Below are positions 1 through 9,351 of a stretch of 64,000 bases of DNA, in pieces (positions within the stretch are counted from its first letter, which is position 1; each line of letters opens with the position of its first letter). Both the position numbers and the translations under genes were made by a program. Below the pieces are notes generated by a model, which did no database searches, had not been told where the DNA came from, and saw only the letters and a list, made by a program, of their open reading frames with translations. Source of the DNA: an uncultured Flavobacteriaceae bacterium (GTDB taxonomy: Bacteria > Bacteroidota > Bacteroidia > Flavobacteriales > Flavobacteriaceae). The stretch lies in NCBI GenBank assembly GCA_947494695.1, contig CANLWB010000006.1, forward strand, positions 1 through 64,000, in the 5' to 3' direction.

Positions 1-187
1 AGATGAAGCTTATTGTTGGAAACACAAAACTCAATGAAGTTCTTGAGGAAATGAAGCTGTTAGTGGATAAACATATCTCCACGCTGGTGCTAGTTTTCAA
101 CTAGTACCCTACAAAGAAGATAAAAATGTACAGAAATCCGTCTACAAAGGAGTTAAATATATAGAAGTCCCGGATATGCCACATTAG
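1..187 (+). pseudogene. 3' remnant of an unidentified plus-strand gene, frameshifted
   Basis: Two protein-like stretches lie in different plus frames: one from about 3 to 95 (reads MKLIVGNTKLNEVLEEMKLL...) and one from about 80 to the TAG at 185-187 (ends YKGVKYIEVPDMPH). A single base added near the TTTT at 94-97 would join them into one reading frame. I do not recognise the family. The stop codon lies in sequence that is antisense to the lipoprotein gene at 153-845, so this gene also seems to have been cut at a junction near 175-187. Short, and seen only at the window edge, so the reading is tentative. Confidence 0.3.
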
Positions 188-845
188 TATTGCAAAACAT
201 GAACGACATATCCCTTGCATTAGAAACATTCCAATTGTCGACATTTATTTTTTCAAATTTCGAATTGAAGAACATACTAGACATATCTTCTACCTGGGAC
301 ACATCCCAGTTACTGGCCTCAAAACTACGCACACCGGCTCCCCAGAACATCCCATTCAAACTTTTAACAGCATTTAAATAAGGGCTGTCTTTTGCAAGAA
401 TTTCAAGGTTTTCACAATAATAAAATGCATGGTACATGGATCTCCATTTAATTTGTCCCCATTGGTTTACCGCAATAATTTTGTTGCGATTTTCTTGTGT
501 AGACTTTTCAAAAGCTATGGTTGGAAATGTACCACTAATGCGGATGGTATGACTACCGGAAGATTCAAATTTATGGGTTGCATCTCTGGTAAGGCCAGTT
601 TCGTCTACCATGCCATCATTATCCCAATCTACATTATAGTAATAGGTAAAATTTGAATCTGTAGGTATGGTTATTTGCGTGCCTTCCCATGTGGTAACGA
701 AATCCGAGCCTTTCTTAAACTCATTAGTGTTTTTATTCAAATCAAAACGTTCAGAAACATCGACACTGGGTTCTATCTCTTCTTTAGAACAAGAAACCAT
801 TGTGGCCATTATAAGTGCCATTGTAATTCTAGATAATTTAATCAT
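153..845 (-). CDS. Truncated BspA-like (DUF285) repeat lipoprotein
   Basis: A 230-residue lipoprotein: the signal peptide ends in a lipobox with Cys19 (MVSC). It has no Ig-like Big_2 domain, unlike its two neighbours, and begins with the segment holding YNVDWDNDGMVDETG, then a DUF285 region with W-DVS-V--M--MF repeats. Its relatives at 1115-2389 and 2834-4243 go on for several more 25-residue repeats and a conserved tail. This one stops after about two repeats, and its last seven residues (YPGLLYI) are unlike the repeat, so the 3' end is missing and replaced. DUF285 proteins are surface-exposed repeat proteins of uncertain ligand. Probably a truncated, possibly non-functional copy. Confidence 0.75.
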   Translation of the reverse strand: MIKLSRITMALIMATMVSCSKEEIEPSVDVSERFDLNKNTNEFKKGSDFVTTWEGTQITIPTDSNFTYYYNVDWDNDGMVDETGLTRDATHKFESSGSHTIRISGTFPTIAFEKSTQENRNKIIAVNQWGQIKWRSMYHAFYYCENLEILAKDSPYLNAVKSLNGMFWGAGVRSFEASNWDVSQVEDMSSMFFNSKFEKINVDNWNVSNARDMSFMFCNTNVAYPGLLYI

Positions 846-992
846 AATTTGGGGTTTAAATGTATTTACTTTTTAAACGTTCAATTAGGAAAATATAGCA
901 CCTCTTTTGGAATAAACATGGCTTTTATGGTAAACACCCCCAAACAAAGGGTAAGCAAAAACCTCACGAAAAAACACCATTAATTCTACCTA

Positions 993-1032
993 AAAAAGAG
1001 GAGGTATCACACATTTAAATGCATGATACCTC
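993..1032 (-). terminator. Rho-independent terminator of the middle DUF285 gene
   Basis: On the minus strand GAGGTATCA (complement of 1024-1032) pairs with TGATACCTC (complement of 1001-1009), followed by CTCTTTTTT. It lies about 80 bases past the stop of the 1115-2389 gene. Confidence 0.65.
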
Positions 1033-1114
1033 GTAAATCTTATAAAGGAAATAATCCAGTAATGTTATAAAAACTATAGGTTATCCTTTACATTTTCATA
1101 TACTTTTAAGCATC

Positions 1115-2389
1115 TTAGCTTCCATCGAAAATTCTCCAACCATCATGAACTAAAGTTTGTCTTGCCGCAAGTGCCTCTGCCGAAGTCGCTTTTACATCAC
1201 CAACACCAAGTACCACATTATTTTTATGAGATTGATTCGCAAAACTAATTAAAAGGCTTTCATAGTTTTCTTCAGAAAATGAAGCTGCGCTACCAAAGAT
1301 TTGGTTCATATCTGTAACATTAGAAATAGTCCAATTGCTAACATCTGGATTGGCCACGCTAGTATTAAAAAACATATTTTTCATAGTGGTCACATTAGAA
1401 ACATCCCAATTGCTCACGTTTGGATTTGCAGCGTCTGTATGAGCAAACATATATTCCATATTCGTTACATTGGAAACATCCCAATTACTTACATCTGGAT
1501 TTGCAGAAGTGGCCGCTCTAAACATATTATTCATGGTCACCACATTAGAAACATCCCAATGGCTAACATCTGGATTTGCAGCAGTTGCAGCACTAAACAT
1601 ATGTCTCATACTAATCACATTAGAAACATCCCAGTTACTAACATCTGGATTTGCATTATTGGTATATGAAAACATAAGCTCCATATTAGTGACCTTGCTT
1701 AAATTGGGCGTATCGACAGCAAGAATTTTCACATTTTCACATCTAAAAAATGCTCTTCTCATGGATAACCATTCCTGTGTGCCCCATTGGTCTACAGAAA
1801 TTAGTTTTGCTCGACCTTCTCTCGACTGTCCAGAAAAATAGATAGCAGGGAAAGAACCACTAATGCGAATAGTATGTTCCCCAGCCGTTTCAAAAGTATG
1901 AGTTATACCTTCTGTAATTCCAGTCTCATCAGCAATCCCATCATTATCCCAATCCACATTATAATTATAAAGACCTGCATTCGGGTTTATTCTTGGGCTT
2001 ATTGGTATGGTGATTTCTTTAGCGTCTACCGTAATTACAAAGTCTGTTGCTTCTAAATCACCTGGGGCCGGTTCTTCTACAGTAACGGTCCATTCCTCTA
2101 TATACTCTCCGTCTTCTGTTTTTGCCATAATACTGGCAGTTCCTTTAGCCATACCGTTAACACGTCCATTGCTATCTACGGATGCTATATTGGAGTCACC
2201 GCTACTCCAAACTACAATGTCATTAGTACCATCAGGAAGATCGGTTAATTCTAATTGTTTTGTTACATTTTTCATAACAGTGATGTCCTTAGCCATTGAT
2301 ACATCATCTTGAAGTTTCCCGTCGTCGGTTGAACAAGAAACGGCAATTGTTGCAATGCTTAAAATCGCAATTTTAAATAATCTCTTCAT
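1115..2389 (-). CDS. BspA-like (DUF285) repeat lipoprotein with Big_2 domain
   Basis: A 424-residue exported lipoprotein. The ATG at 2389 is chosen over an upstream in-frame ATG at 2452 because it begins directly with the signal peptide MKRLFKIAILSIATIAVSC (lipobox Cys19). Order: a bacterial Ig-like group 2 domain (about 35-110, motif WSSGDSNIASVDSNGRV); a segment with NVDWDNDGIADETG and HTFETAGEHTIRISG; then five near-identical 25-residue DUF285 repeats (NPDVSNWDVSNVxxMxxMF); then a tail ending in DGWRIFDGS. Surface location is inferred from the lipobox; the ligand is unknown. Middle member of a three-gene tandem family. Confidence 0.85.
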   Translation of the reverse strand: MKRLFKIAILSIATIAVSCSTDDGKLQDDVSMAKDITVMKNVTKQLELTDLPDGTNDIVVWSSGDSNIASVDSNGRVNGMAKGTASIMAKTEDGEYIEEWTVTVEEPAPGDLEATDFVITVDAKEITIPISPRINPNAGLYNYNVDWDNDGIADETGITEGITHTFETAGEHTIRISGSFPAIYFSGQSREGRAKLISVDQWGTQEWLSMRRAFFRCENVKILAVDTPNLSKVTNMELMFSYTNNANPDVSNWDVSNVISMRHMFSAATAANPDVSHWDVSNVVTMNNMFRAATSANPDVSNWDVSNVTNMEYMFAHTDAANPNVSNWDVSNVTTMKNMFFNTSVANPDVSNWTISNVTDMNQIFGSAASFSEENYESLLISFANQSHKNNVVLGVGDVKATSAEALAARQTLVHDGWRIFDGS

Positions 2390-2654
2390 AATAATTTGGG
2401 GTTTAAATATTTTTATTTGCCAAATAAACGTCCAATCGGTAAAATACAGCACCTCTTTTTAAGTAAAAATGGTCAATAGCATGGCTTTTATGGTAGACGA
2501 CTCTAAACAAAGGGCAAACAAAAATTTCCTACTAAAACACATCAAATCCTACCTAAAAAAGAGGAGTTTTCAATACAATTATTATAAGGAAATTCACGTA
2601 GAAAGGTTAGAAAACATAGGTTATCCAGAACCTGTTCATGATATACTTTTGAGT

Positions 2655-2745
2655 AGCTTAGCTTTCATCAAAAATGCTTCAACCATCATTCACTAAAGTT
2701 TGTTTTGCTGTAAGTACTTCTATTGAAGTAAATTTTAAATCAAAA
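2655..2745 (-). pseudogene. Remnant of a DUF285 lipoprotein 3' end
   Basis: This stretch matches the last codons of the 1115-2389 gene: blocks such as CAACCATCAT, ACTAAAGTTTGT and TTGAAGT/CCGAAGT recur in the same order. It is not attached to an open reading frame. Likely left over when a tandem copy was deleted by recombination. Confidence 0.5.
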
Positions 2746-2777
2746 AAAAGCCCGGCAGAAATGAATCTACCAGGCTC
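2742..2777 (-). terminator. Rho-independent terminator of the third DUF285 gene
   Basis: Minus strand reads AGCCTGGTAG, an 8-base loop, CTGCCGGGCT, then a run of eight T. The stem has two G-T type mismatches. It lies 58 bases past the stop at 2834. Confidence 0.75.
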
Positions 2778-2833
2778 TTTAATGGAATTAAATCAAAAAA
2801 TGTTTAATTATGAACTCGACATTGCTCTTTATG

Positions 2834-4243
2834 TTAGTTACCGTCGGTAATTACCCAGGCATCATCTAACAATATCTGTTTTGCTTCCAGAGCTTCAGGA
2901 GAAATGGCCTGAGCTTCCGTTGCAAAGTTAACATCGTTTTGATGTGACTGACCAGCAAAATTGATTAAAAGTTTCTCGTAATTTTCGTTAGAAAATGAAT
3001 CTGCTCCAATAAACATTTCATACATGGTCGTTACCTTACCAATATTCCACTTACTCACGTCTGGGTTAGCCAATTTTGCGCGTAGAAACATGTAATTCAT
3101 ATCGATTACATTAGAAACATCCCAGTTACTAACATCTGGATTTGTAGATTCTGTATTAGCAAACATATACGTTAACACAGTTACATTACCCACATCCCAC
3201 TTACTAACATCGGGAGTTTCGAATGTTGTTCCAAAAAACATAGCCTGCATCGTGGTTACATTGGAAACATCCCAGTTTCCTACGTCTGGTCGCGTAGGTG
3301 TTTTTGCATTAATAAACATACCGGCCATTTTCGTTACTTTAGAAACGTCCCAGGTACTAAAATCAATATTGAATCCTTTTGCCAATCCAAACAAAACAGT
3401 CATGTCTGTTACGTTTGAAACATCCCAGTTACTAATCTCGACATTTATTAAAGAGGTCTCAAAAAATAAAGCACTCATATTTGTTACATTTGACACATCC
3501 CAATTACTGGCATCCAGATTTTCAATTTTGCACTTTGAAAACATATAACTCATGTCTGTAACTTCGCTTAGATTTGGAGCATCTGTTGCTGGTATAGATA
3601 AGTCTGAACATTCACGGAATGCATTCTTCATAGACTCCCATTTGCCAGTCCCCCACTGATCTATTGAAATAAGGGCTAATTTATTTGCGTCGGAGGTTTC
3701 AAACATAGGCATATAAGGAAAAACACCTGAAATACGAATGGTATGATTTTCAAGATTCTCAAATGTGTGCCTCACGGTTCCCGTAAGTCCTGTCTCATCC
3801 ATAATACCGTCGTTATCCCAATCAACACTGTAGTTGTACGTGTAAGCCTGGTCTGTAGGTATTGTAATTTCTGTGCCTTTCCAGGTGGTTATAAATTCGG
3901 CTTCTTCCGGGGCATCTGGATCTTGTTCCTGTTCTTTTACAATAACCGTCCATACCTGTATAAGTTTATCATCTCCAGTTTTAGCCATAATACGAGCAGT
4001 ACCTTTGTTAACGCCTTTGACAAGTCCATTGTCATCCACTGTTGCTATTTCTAAGTCACTACTACTCCAAAACACCATATCATTAGTATCATTTGGATTA
4101 TTAGTTAATTGTAAGGTTTCATTTTCCAAAAGATTGACTTCTAAAGGAATTGGTAAATCATCTTGAGGTTTTCCATCTTCGACTGAACAAGAAACTGCAA
4201 TGGCTACAACACATAGAATCGCGGTTTTAAATAATTTCTTCAT
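2834..4243 (-). CDS. BspA-like (DUF285) repeat lipoprotein with Big_2 domain
   Basis: A 469-residue lipoprotein with signal MKKLFKTAILCVVAIAVSC (Cys19), closely related to the gene at 1115-2389. It has a Big_2 Ig-like domain (about 35-108, WSSSDLEIATVDDNGLV), a segment with YSVDWDNDGIMDETG, and then seven or so DUF285 repeats (WDVSNVTxM), more divergent from each other than those of the middle gene. The tail (NYEKLLINFAGQSHQNDV...AWVITDGN) matches the middle gene. Probably the most complete member of the tandem family. Its upstream flank is homologous to those of its two neighbours. Confidence 0.85.
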   Translation of the reverse strand: MKKLFKTAILCVVAIAVSCSVEDGKPQDDLPIPLEVNLLENETLQLTNNPNDTNDMVFWSSSDLEIATVDDNGLVKGVNKGTARIMAKTGDDKLIQVWTVIVKEQEQDPDAPEEAEFITTWKGTEITIPTDQAYTYNYSVDWDNDGIMDETGLTGTVRHTFENLENHTIRISGVFPYMPMFETSDANKLALISIDQWGTGKWESMKNAFRECSDLSIPATDAPNLSEVTDMSYMFSKCKIENLDASNWDVSNVTNMSALFFETSLINVEISNWDVSNVTDMTVLFGLAKGFNIDFSTWDVSKVTKMAGMFINAKTPTRPDVGNWDVSNVTTMQAMFFGTTFETPDVSKWDVGNVTVLTYMFANTESTNPDVSNWDVSNVIDMNYMFLRAKLANPDVSKWNIGKVTTMYEMFIGADSFSNENYEKLLINFAGQSHQNDVNFATEAQAISPEALEAKQILLDDAWVITDGN

Positions 4244-4667
4244 AATATTTTTGGGTTTTAATGTATATACATGTTAAACGTCCTAACAAGTAAATTACAG
4301 AACCTCCTTTGAAGTAAATATGGCGAATAGCAGCGGTTTTATGGTGAACGCTTCTAAAAAAAGGGTAAACAACATGATTGTATTCTCATCCCAATAAAAA
4401 AGGCAATACAATAGCCATTAACCTTTGTGATACCAGTATATCAAGAACGTATCGAAAACTTAATTCAATTTTAAAATTTGCTACTTTTAGCTTTAATTAT
4501 TCATAATCTGCCACATAACATGCTTTAGGGCGAAAATTGACAAAATATCACAAAAAATGTATGACGTATTAATAAAGTACATATTCATGTCACACAAAAG
4601 GTCTAACTTTCATTTAAATCATAAAAAAAAGACAACACATAATTAAACATCATTATAATCGTTATTT
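4244..4667. other. Divergent intergenic region between the DUF285 array and the OstA-like gene
   Basis: No gene seen. The first 130 bases resemble the flanks upstream of the other two DUF285 genes (846-975 and 2390-2530). The rest is A+T-rich and ends in the promoter element at 4663-4670. Confidence 0.5.
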
Positions 4668-4670
4668 TTG
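4663..4670 (+). promoter_or_regulatory. -7 element TATTTTTG upstream of the OstA-like gene
   Basis: Exact match to the Bacteroidota TAnnTTTG -7 consensus. It overlaps the in-frame TTG at 4668, which argues that translation starts downstream, at the TTG at 4689. No clear TTG -33 element is seen. Confidence 0.6.
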
Positions 4671-4688
4671 CGACAAACTTTTAATACT

Positions 4689-6488
4689 TTGAACAAACTA
4701 CAAGTTTTATTTTTCGTCTTTATTACGGGGTGTATCGCAATATCTCATGCTCAGAAAAAAAAGAAAATTGAGATTGAATATGCTGGAAAACTAACCATTG
4801 ATGAGAAAAATTACCCAGGCGCAAAAGTTCTAACACGTGATGATTCGCAACAGGTACACATTGTCCATAATGGGGCAAATATGTGGTGCGATAAAGCCAT
4901 TCAATACGGTCGGGAGAATTTTATTGAAGCCTATGGTAATGTGCAAATAAAGCAGGGCGACACCATTCATATGACATCAAAGTATGTGGAGTACAGCGGG
5001 GCTTCTGGTTTGGCTTTTGCCAGTGGTGATGTTGTTTTAAAGGACCCTAATTCAACAATTTCTTCAGATACCCTGTACTTTGATCGTACGAAGCAACAAG
5101 CCTTTTATAAAAGCGGCGGAACCGTTGTAAAAGACTCTTCGGGAACTATTACCAGTAAAATTGGAAGGTACTATATGGAAATTCAAAAGTATCAATTCGT
5201 TGAAGATGTTGTACTAGTCAACGATCAATCAACAATTAACTCCAATTTCTTTGACTTTTATTCAGATACCGGACATGCTTATTTATTTGGTCCTTCAACC
5301 ATTACTACCGAAACGAGTAAAACCTACTGCGAAAAGGGATTTTACGATACCGAAAAAAGTGTGGGATACGCCCTTAAGAATGCAAAAATCGATTACGATA
5401 ATCGTATTATTGAAGGCGACAGTCTGTATTTCGACAATACCATTAGTTTCGCATCTGCAACTAACAATATAAAGGTAACAGATACCATAAATCACAGTAT
5501 TATAAAAGGACACTATGCTGAAGTCTTTAAAGAGAAAGACTCCGTATTTATAACCAAACACGCACTTGCTATTACTGTACAGGAAAACGATTCCATCTAT
5601 ATGCATGCCGATAAGATTATGGTAACCGGAGAACCGGAAAACCGTATTATTAGAGCCTATTATAATGCTAAAATTTATAAGACCGACCTAAGTGGGAGAG
5701 CCGACTCCATACATTCCAATCAAAAGACAGGAATTACAGAGCTCATTAATATTAATCGCTTTGCATCTAAGGATAAGTTTGCATTAAAACGCAATCCCAT
5801 TCTTTGGAATCTTAAAAACCAAATGACAGGCGATACCATTCATTTGATTTCGAATACCAAAACAGAAAAAATTGACTCTTTAAGGGTTTTCAATAATGCC
5901 TTTATAATAAGTAAAGACACGATAAGCGAAAATGGATACAATCAGATTTATGGTATGCGATTGGTAGGCCTTTTTAATGAGCAAAACGAATTACGACAGG
6001 TAGATATTATTAAAAATGCCGAATCTATATTTTATTCTCGTAACGATAAGCAGGAACTCATAGGAATTGATAAGGCGAAATCTGGAAGTATCTCTATGCT
6101 ATTTGCAGATGGTGACATAGAAGAATATAGCAGACTCAATCAGGTTGATGGAAAACTCTATCCGGAATCTAAATACCCAAAAAATGAAACGTTTTTAAAG
6201 GGTTTTGACTGGCGTGAAGAGGAACGGCCTTTAAGTGTTGAAGATTTATTTAAAGACGACCCTCCCCTGGATCTGCCTGTCATTAAAGGGTTGGAGGACT
6301 ATATCCCTCAGGAGGATTTCTTCGATGAAGACATGCTTAAGCGCATTGAGGACTCCGATACCAGGACAAAAGCCAATAGAAATGAGCCTTCAAAAGCCGC
6401 TCGAAATATACCAACTAAGGAGAAAAAAGAGAAACCTTTAACACCGCTTACTTTAGAACAAAATAAAGCGAAGACTTCTAAAAACTAG
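4689..6488 (+). CDS. OstA-like (LptA/OstA_2 domain) exported protein
   Basis: About 600 residues from a TTG at 4689. The frame is open from another TTG at 4668, but that codon lies inside a -7 promoter box. The N-terminus MNKLQVLFFVFITGC is a signal with lipobox-like ITGC; a signal-peptidase I site after SHAQ is the alternative. The body is built of repeating beta-strand motifs typical of OstA/LptA, such as SDTLYFDRTKQQAFY, EGDSLYFDN and SIHSNQKTG. In the family this fold carries lipopolysaccharide between membranes; Bacteroidota OstA-like proteins of this size are less studied. The C-terminus (from about 490) is acidic, then Lys-rich and likely disordered. The aminotransferase gene begins two bases after its stop. 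Confidence 0.85.
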   Translation: MNKLQVLFFVFITGCIAISHAQKKKKIEIEYAGKLTIDEKNYPGAKVLTRDDSQQVHIVHNGANMWCDKAIQYGRENFIEAYGNVQIKQGDTIHMTSKYVEYSGASGLAFASGDVVLKDPNSTISSDTLYFDRTKQQAFYKSGGTVVKDSSGTITSKIGRYYMEIQKYQFVEDVVLVNDQSTINSNFFDFYSDTGHAYLFGPSTITTETSKTYCEKGFYDTEKSVGYALKNAKIDYDNRIIEGDSLYFDNTISFASATNNIKVTDTINHSIIKGHYAEVFKEKDSVFITKHALAITVQENDSIYMHADKIMVTGEPENRIIRAYYNAKIYKTDLSGRADSIHSNQKTGITELININRFASKDKFALKRNPILWNLKNQMTGDTIHLISNTKTEKIDSLRVFNNAFIISKDTISENGYNQIYGMRLVGLFNEQNELRQVDIIKNAESIFYSRNDKQELIGIDKAKSGSISMLFADGDIEEYSRLNQVDGKLYPESKYPKNETFLKGFDWREEERPLSVEDLFKDDPPLDLPVIKGLEDYIPQEDFFDEDMLKRIEDSDTRTKANRNEPSKAARNIPTKEKKEKPLTPLTLEQNKAKTSKN

Positions 6489-6490
6489 GC

Positions 6491-7672
6491 ATGAAGTCCG
6501 ATTTTTTAAAATATCAGGCACAAACAACACCACACCCATTGGCATTGGAAATCTCAAGGGCCGAGGGTTCTTATATTTACGACAGCAATAACAAAGCCTA
6601 TTTAGATTTTATTGCAGGCGTATCTGCCTGTACTTTAGGCCATAATCACCCCAAGGTGGTGCATGCCATTAAAAATCAATTAGACCAGTATTTACATGTC
6701 ATGGTTTATGGGGAATACATTCAAAAACCAGCTGTAGAACTAACAAAATTATTAGCAAAGAACCTTCCAGAACCGTTAGAAACAACGTATTTAACCAATT
6801 CTGGCACCGAAGCCATAGAAGGTGCCTTAAAACTAGCAAAACGCGCCACAGGAAGACATGAAATTATTGCAGCGCATAAAGCCTACCATGGCAACACCAT
6901 GGGATCTATGAGTATTATGGGGTTTGAGGAGCGAAAACAGGCTTTCAGACCCTTATTACCACATATTAGATTTATAGCGTTCAACGATGAAAATGACTTA
7001 GAATGTATTACAGAACAGACAGCCTGTGTTATTTTAGAGACCATTCAAGGGGGAGCTGGTTTTATTACCCCTAATCATAACTATTTGAAACAGGTTAAAG
7101 AGCGATGTGAAGCCGTTGGTGCCCTACTCATTCTTGATGAAATACAACCCGGAATTGGCAGAACAGGAAAACTTTTTAGTTTTGAACATTACAACTGTAT
7201 TCCAGATATTTTAGTTTCCGGAAAAGGTTTAGGTGGTGGTATGCCCATAGGGGCGTTCACAGCTTCTTCAAAACTTATGAATTTGCTAAGTGACAGTCCG
7301 AAATTAGGTCACATAACCACTTTTGGCGGTCATCCTGTCATAGCCGCTTCTGCCCTGGCAACATTACAGGAAGTTACAGAAAGTCATATCATGGCTGAAG
7401 CATTAGAAAAGGAAGCATTATTCCGTAAACTTTTGGTTCATCCATTAATTAAAGCGATAAGAGGTAAAGGGCTCATGCTTGCCATTATGACTGATTCTGC
7501 AGATATAGCAAGCGATTTAATTCTAAAATGTCAGGAAAAAGGATTACTATTGTTTTGGCTTCTTTTCGAACCAAAAGCTGTAAGAATTACGCCTCCATTA
7601 ACCATTTCTAACGAGGAGATCACCCAAGGATGCTCAATAATTGTTGATACTTTAAACGAAATCCAGAATTAA
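6491..7672 (+). CDS. Class III PLP-dependent aminotransferase
   Basis: A 393-residue aspartate aminotransferase-fold enzyme of the acetylornithine/4-aminobutyrate group. The PLP Schiff-base lysine is Lys245 in SGKGLGGGMP. Asp216 in LLILDEIQPGIGRTG would bind the pyridine nitrogen. TNSGTEAIEGALKLA (102-116) is the phosphate-binding region, and the HKAYHGNTMGS segment is typical of the family. The length is normal. There is no arginine or GABA gene nearby, so the amino donor and acceptor cannot be assigned. It begins two bases after the OstA-like gene, so the two are almost certainly co-transcribed. Confidence 0.88.
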   Translation: MKSDFLKYQAQTTPHPLALEISRAEGSYIYDSNNKAYLDFIAGVSACTLGHNHPKVVHAIKNQLDQYLHVMVYGEYIQKPAVELTKLLAKNLPEPLETTYLTNSGTEAIEGALKLAKRATGRHEIIAAHKAYHGNTMGSMSIMGFEERKQAFRPLLPHIRFIAFNDENDLECITEQTACVILETIQGGAGFITPNHNYLKQVKERCEAVGALLILDEIQPGIGRTGKLFSFEHYNCIPDILVSGKGLGGGMPIGAFTASSKLMNLLSDSPKLGHITTFGGHPVIAASALATLQEVTESHIMAEALEKEALFRKLLVHPLIKAIRGKGLMLAIMTDSADIASDLILKCQEKGLLLFWLLFEPKAVRITPPLTISNEEITQGCSIIVDTLNEIQN

Positions 7673-7826
7673 TTTATATTCAAAATACTGAAAATCAACT
7701 AAAAACATGACATTTAATCAAAAGGCATAGTTGTTGATTACTTTGTTAAAAACATTTGTCTTAAACATAACGATCAAGACAAATAGAAGCTTAAATTTAT
7801 TCATGTAGAACATTACAAAAGCGCGT

Positions 7827-9221
7827 ATGGAGTTTAGTCCCGATGACAACAACAATTTGCCCATTTCGAAATTTGAATCGATGTTAAGGACAAACCATGT
7901 TTTGTTCTTTGATTCTGAAGAGTTTGAAAACATTATTCATCACTACTTAAACCAAGGTAAAATTGCCTTGGCGAAAAAAGCAATTAAGCTAGGCTTAGAA
8001 CAACATACGACCTCCATTAACCTGAAACTTTTTAAAGTGGAAGTTTATGTGTTCGAAGATAAACTAATTGAAGCAGATACTTTGTTAAATGAGCTGTACC
8101 AATTAGACCCCATGAATGAAGAAATTTACATTCAAAAAGCCAATATATTATCGAAAAAAGATGAGCATCAACAAGCCATAAATGTCTTAAAAGAAGCCCT
8201 AAAGTTAACAGATGATGTTGTAGATCTTTATTCTTTAATTGGTATGGAATGCCTATTTCTTGATCGGTTTGAGGAAGCAAAAACTTATTTTATGAAATGT
8301 CTGGAAGCAGACGTTCAAGATTATTCGGCACTTTATAACGTTATTTATTGTTTTGAGTACCTGGAACAAAATAAGGAAGCCATTTCATATCTCAATGTTT
8401 TTCTGGATAAAAACCCATATTGTGAAGTGGCCTGGCATCAATTGGGAAAACAGTATTATGCCCTTGAAAACTATAAAAAGGCATTGGCCGCTTTCGATTT
8501 TGCTATTATATCAGATGATACGTTTGTTGGAGCCTATTTAGAAAAAGGAAAAGTGCTTGAAAAACTTAAGCGTTATGAGGAGGCCATTGAAAATTACACC
8601 GTGTCATTAAACATAGACGAACCAACCTCCTTTGCGCTATTGCGTATAGGAAATTGTTATGAAAAATTAAAAAATGACGATTTGGCTGTTCAATACTACT
8701 ATAAAACAGTTCATGAAGACCCATTATTAGACAAAGGGTGGATTGCCATTACCAAATATTACAACCGAAAAAAGAATTACCAAAAAGCGCTTTATTATAT
8801 CAATAAGGCCATTAATATAGATTCTGAAAATGTCATTTACTGGAAGTTATATTCTCAAATAAATCAACGGCTTAATTTTTACGAAGAAGCAGAGCGTGGC
8901 TACAAAAGAACCTTAGAATTGGGGAATTACGAGCTCAACACATGGTTGTCTCGAGGCGACTTATTAATCAGATTAGGCGAACACGAAGCAGCCATTTTTA
9001 ACTTTGAACAAGCACAGGAATTTTATCCCGAAAATGCCGAGATCGAATATCGCTTAGCAGGTTTGTACTTTTCTTTAAACGAGAACGGTAAAGGTATATT
9101 CCACTTAAAAAACGGTATCCGTTTTAATAAAGAATATGCCTTTATAGTCGAGGAACTTTTCCCTGAAGTTTCAAATAGAATCTTGGTAAAAACGCTTCTT
9201 AAAGGGAAAACCATAAGCTAA
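7827..9221 (+). CDS. Tetratricopeptide repeat protein
   Basis: A 464-residue soluble protein built of about ten or more TPR units (for example NQGKIALAKKAIKLGLE, KRYEEAIENYTVSLNID, GEHEAAIFNFEQAQEFYP). No signal peptide or membrane segment, so cytoplasmic. TPR arrays scaffold protein-protein contacts; no catalytic domain is visible. It is separated by 154 bases from the aminotransferase and 130 bases from the next gene, so it may be its own unit. Partner unknown. Confidence 0.85.
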   Translation: MEFSPDDNNNLPISKFESMLRTNHVLFFDSEEFENIIHHYLNQGKIALAKKAIKLGLEQHTTSINLKLFKVEVYVFEDKLIEADTLLNELYQLDPMNEEIYIQKANILSKKDEHQQAINVLKEALKLTDDVVDLYSLIGMECLFLDRFEEAKTYFMKCLEADVQDYSALYNVIYCFEYLEQNKEAISYLNVFLDKNPYCEVAWHQLGKQYYALENYKKALAAFDFAIISDDTFVGAYLEKGKVLEKLKRYEEAIENYTVSLNIDEPTSFALLRIGNCYEKLKNDDLAVQYYYKTVHEDPLLDKGWIAITKYYNRKKNYQKALYYINKAINIDSENVIYWKLYSQINQRLNFYEEAERGYKRTLELGNYELNTWLSRGDLLIRLGEHEAAIFNFEQAQEFYPENAEIEYRLAGLYFSLNENGKGIFHLKNGIRFNKEYAFIVEELFPEVSNRILVKTLLKGKTIS

Positions 9222-9320
9222 AAAGCTGTTTTTTCTTAAAATTTGTCTTTATAAGACTTTTCTTTAAAATTCATTTCGAATTTCTTATGTCCTAAACTTC
9301 TCATGTTTAATCAAAATACA

Positions 9321-9328
9321 TACCTTTG
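9321..9328 (+). promoter_or_regulatory. -7 element TACCTTTG upstream of the DUF368-aroE operon
   Basis: Exact TAnnTTTG match 24 bases before the ATG at 9352. No clear -33 TTG. Confidence 0.55.
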
Positions 9329-9351
9329 ATTTATTCAAATAACATAGAGAC

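Larger units (their letters stand above)
2390..2833. repeat. Duplicated intergenic block between DUF285 genes, with a gene-tail remnant
   Basis: No intact gene. Positions about 2390-2620 resemble 846-1090 (shared TTTGGGGTTTAAAT, AGCACCTCTTTT, ATGGCTTTTATGGTA and ACCTAAAAAAGAGGAG blocks). About 2625-2745 resembles the 3' end of the middle gene and its downstream flank (1070-1195), but in this copy only some 30 codons of the DUF285 tail survive. The hairpin present at 1001-1032 is lost here. A 75-codon plus ORF at 2469-2696 lies wholly in this duplicated sequence and is not credible. Confidence 0.7.

Noticed and set aside
1301-1841. Two plus-strand ORFs of about 122 codons
   Set aside because: Antisense to the DUF285 repeats; periodicity is a by-product of the repeats on the coding strand.
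2469-2696. 75-codon plus ORF
   Set aside because: It lies in duplicated DUF285 intergenic and tail sequence and has no family or promoter.
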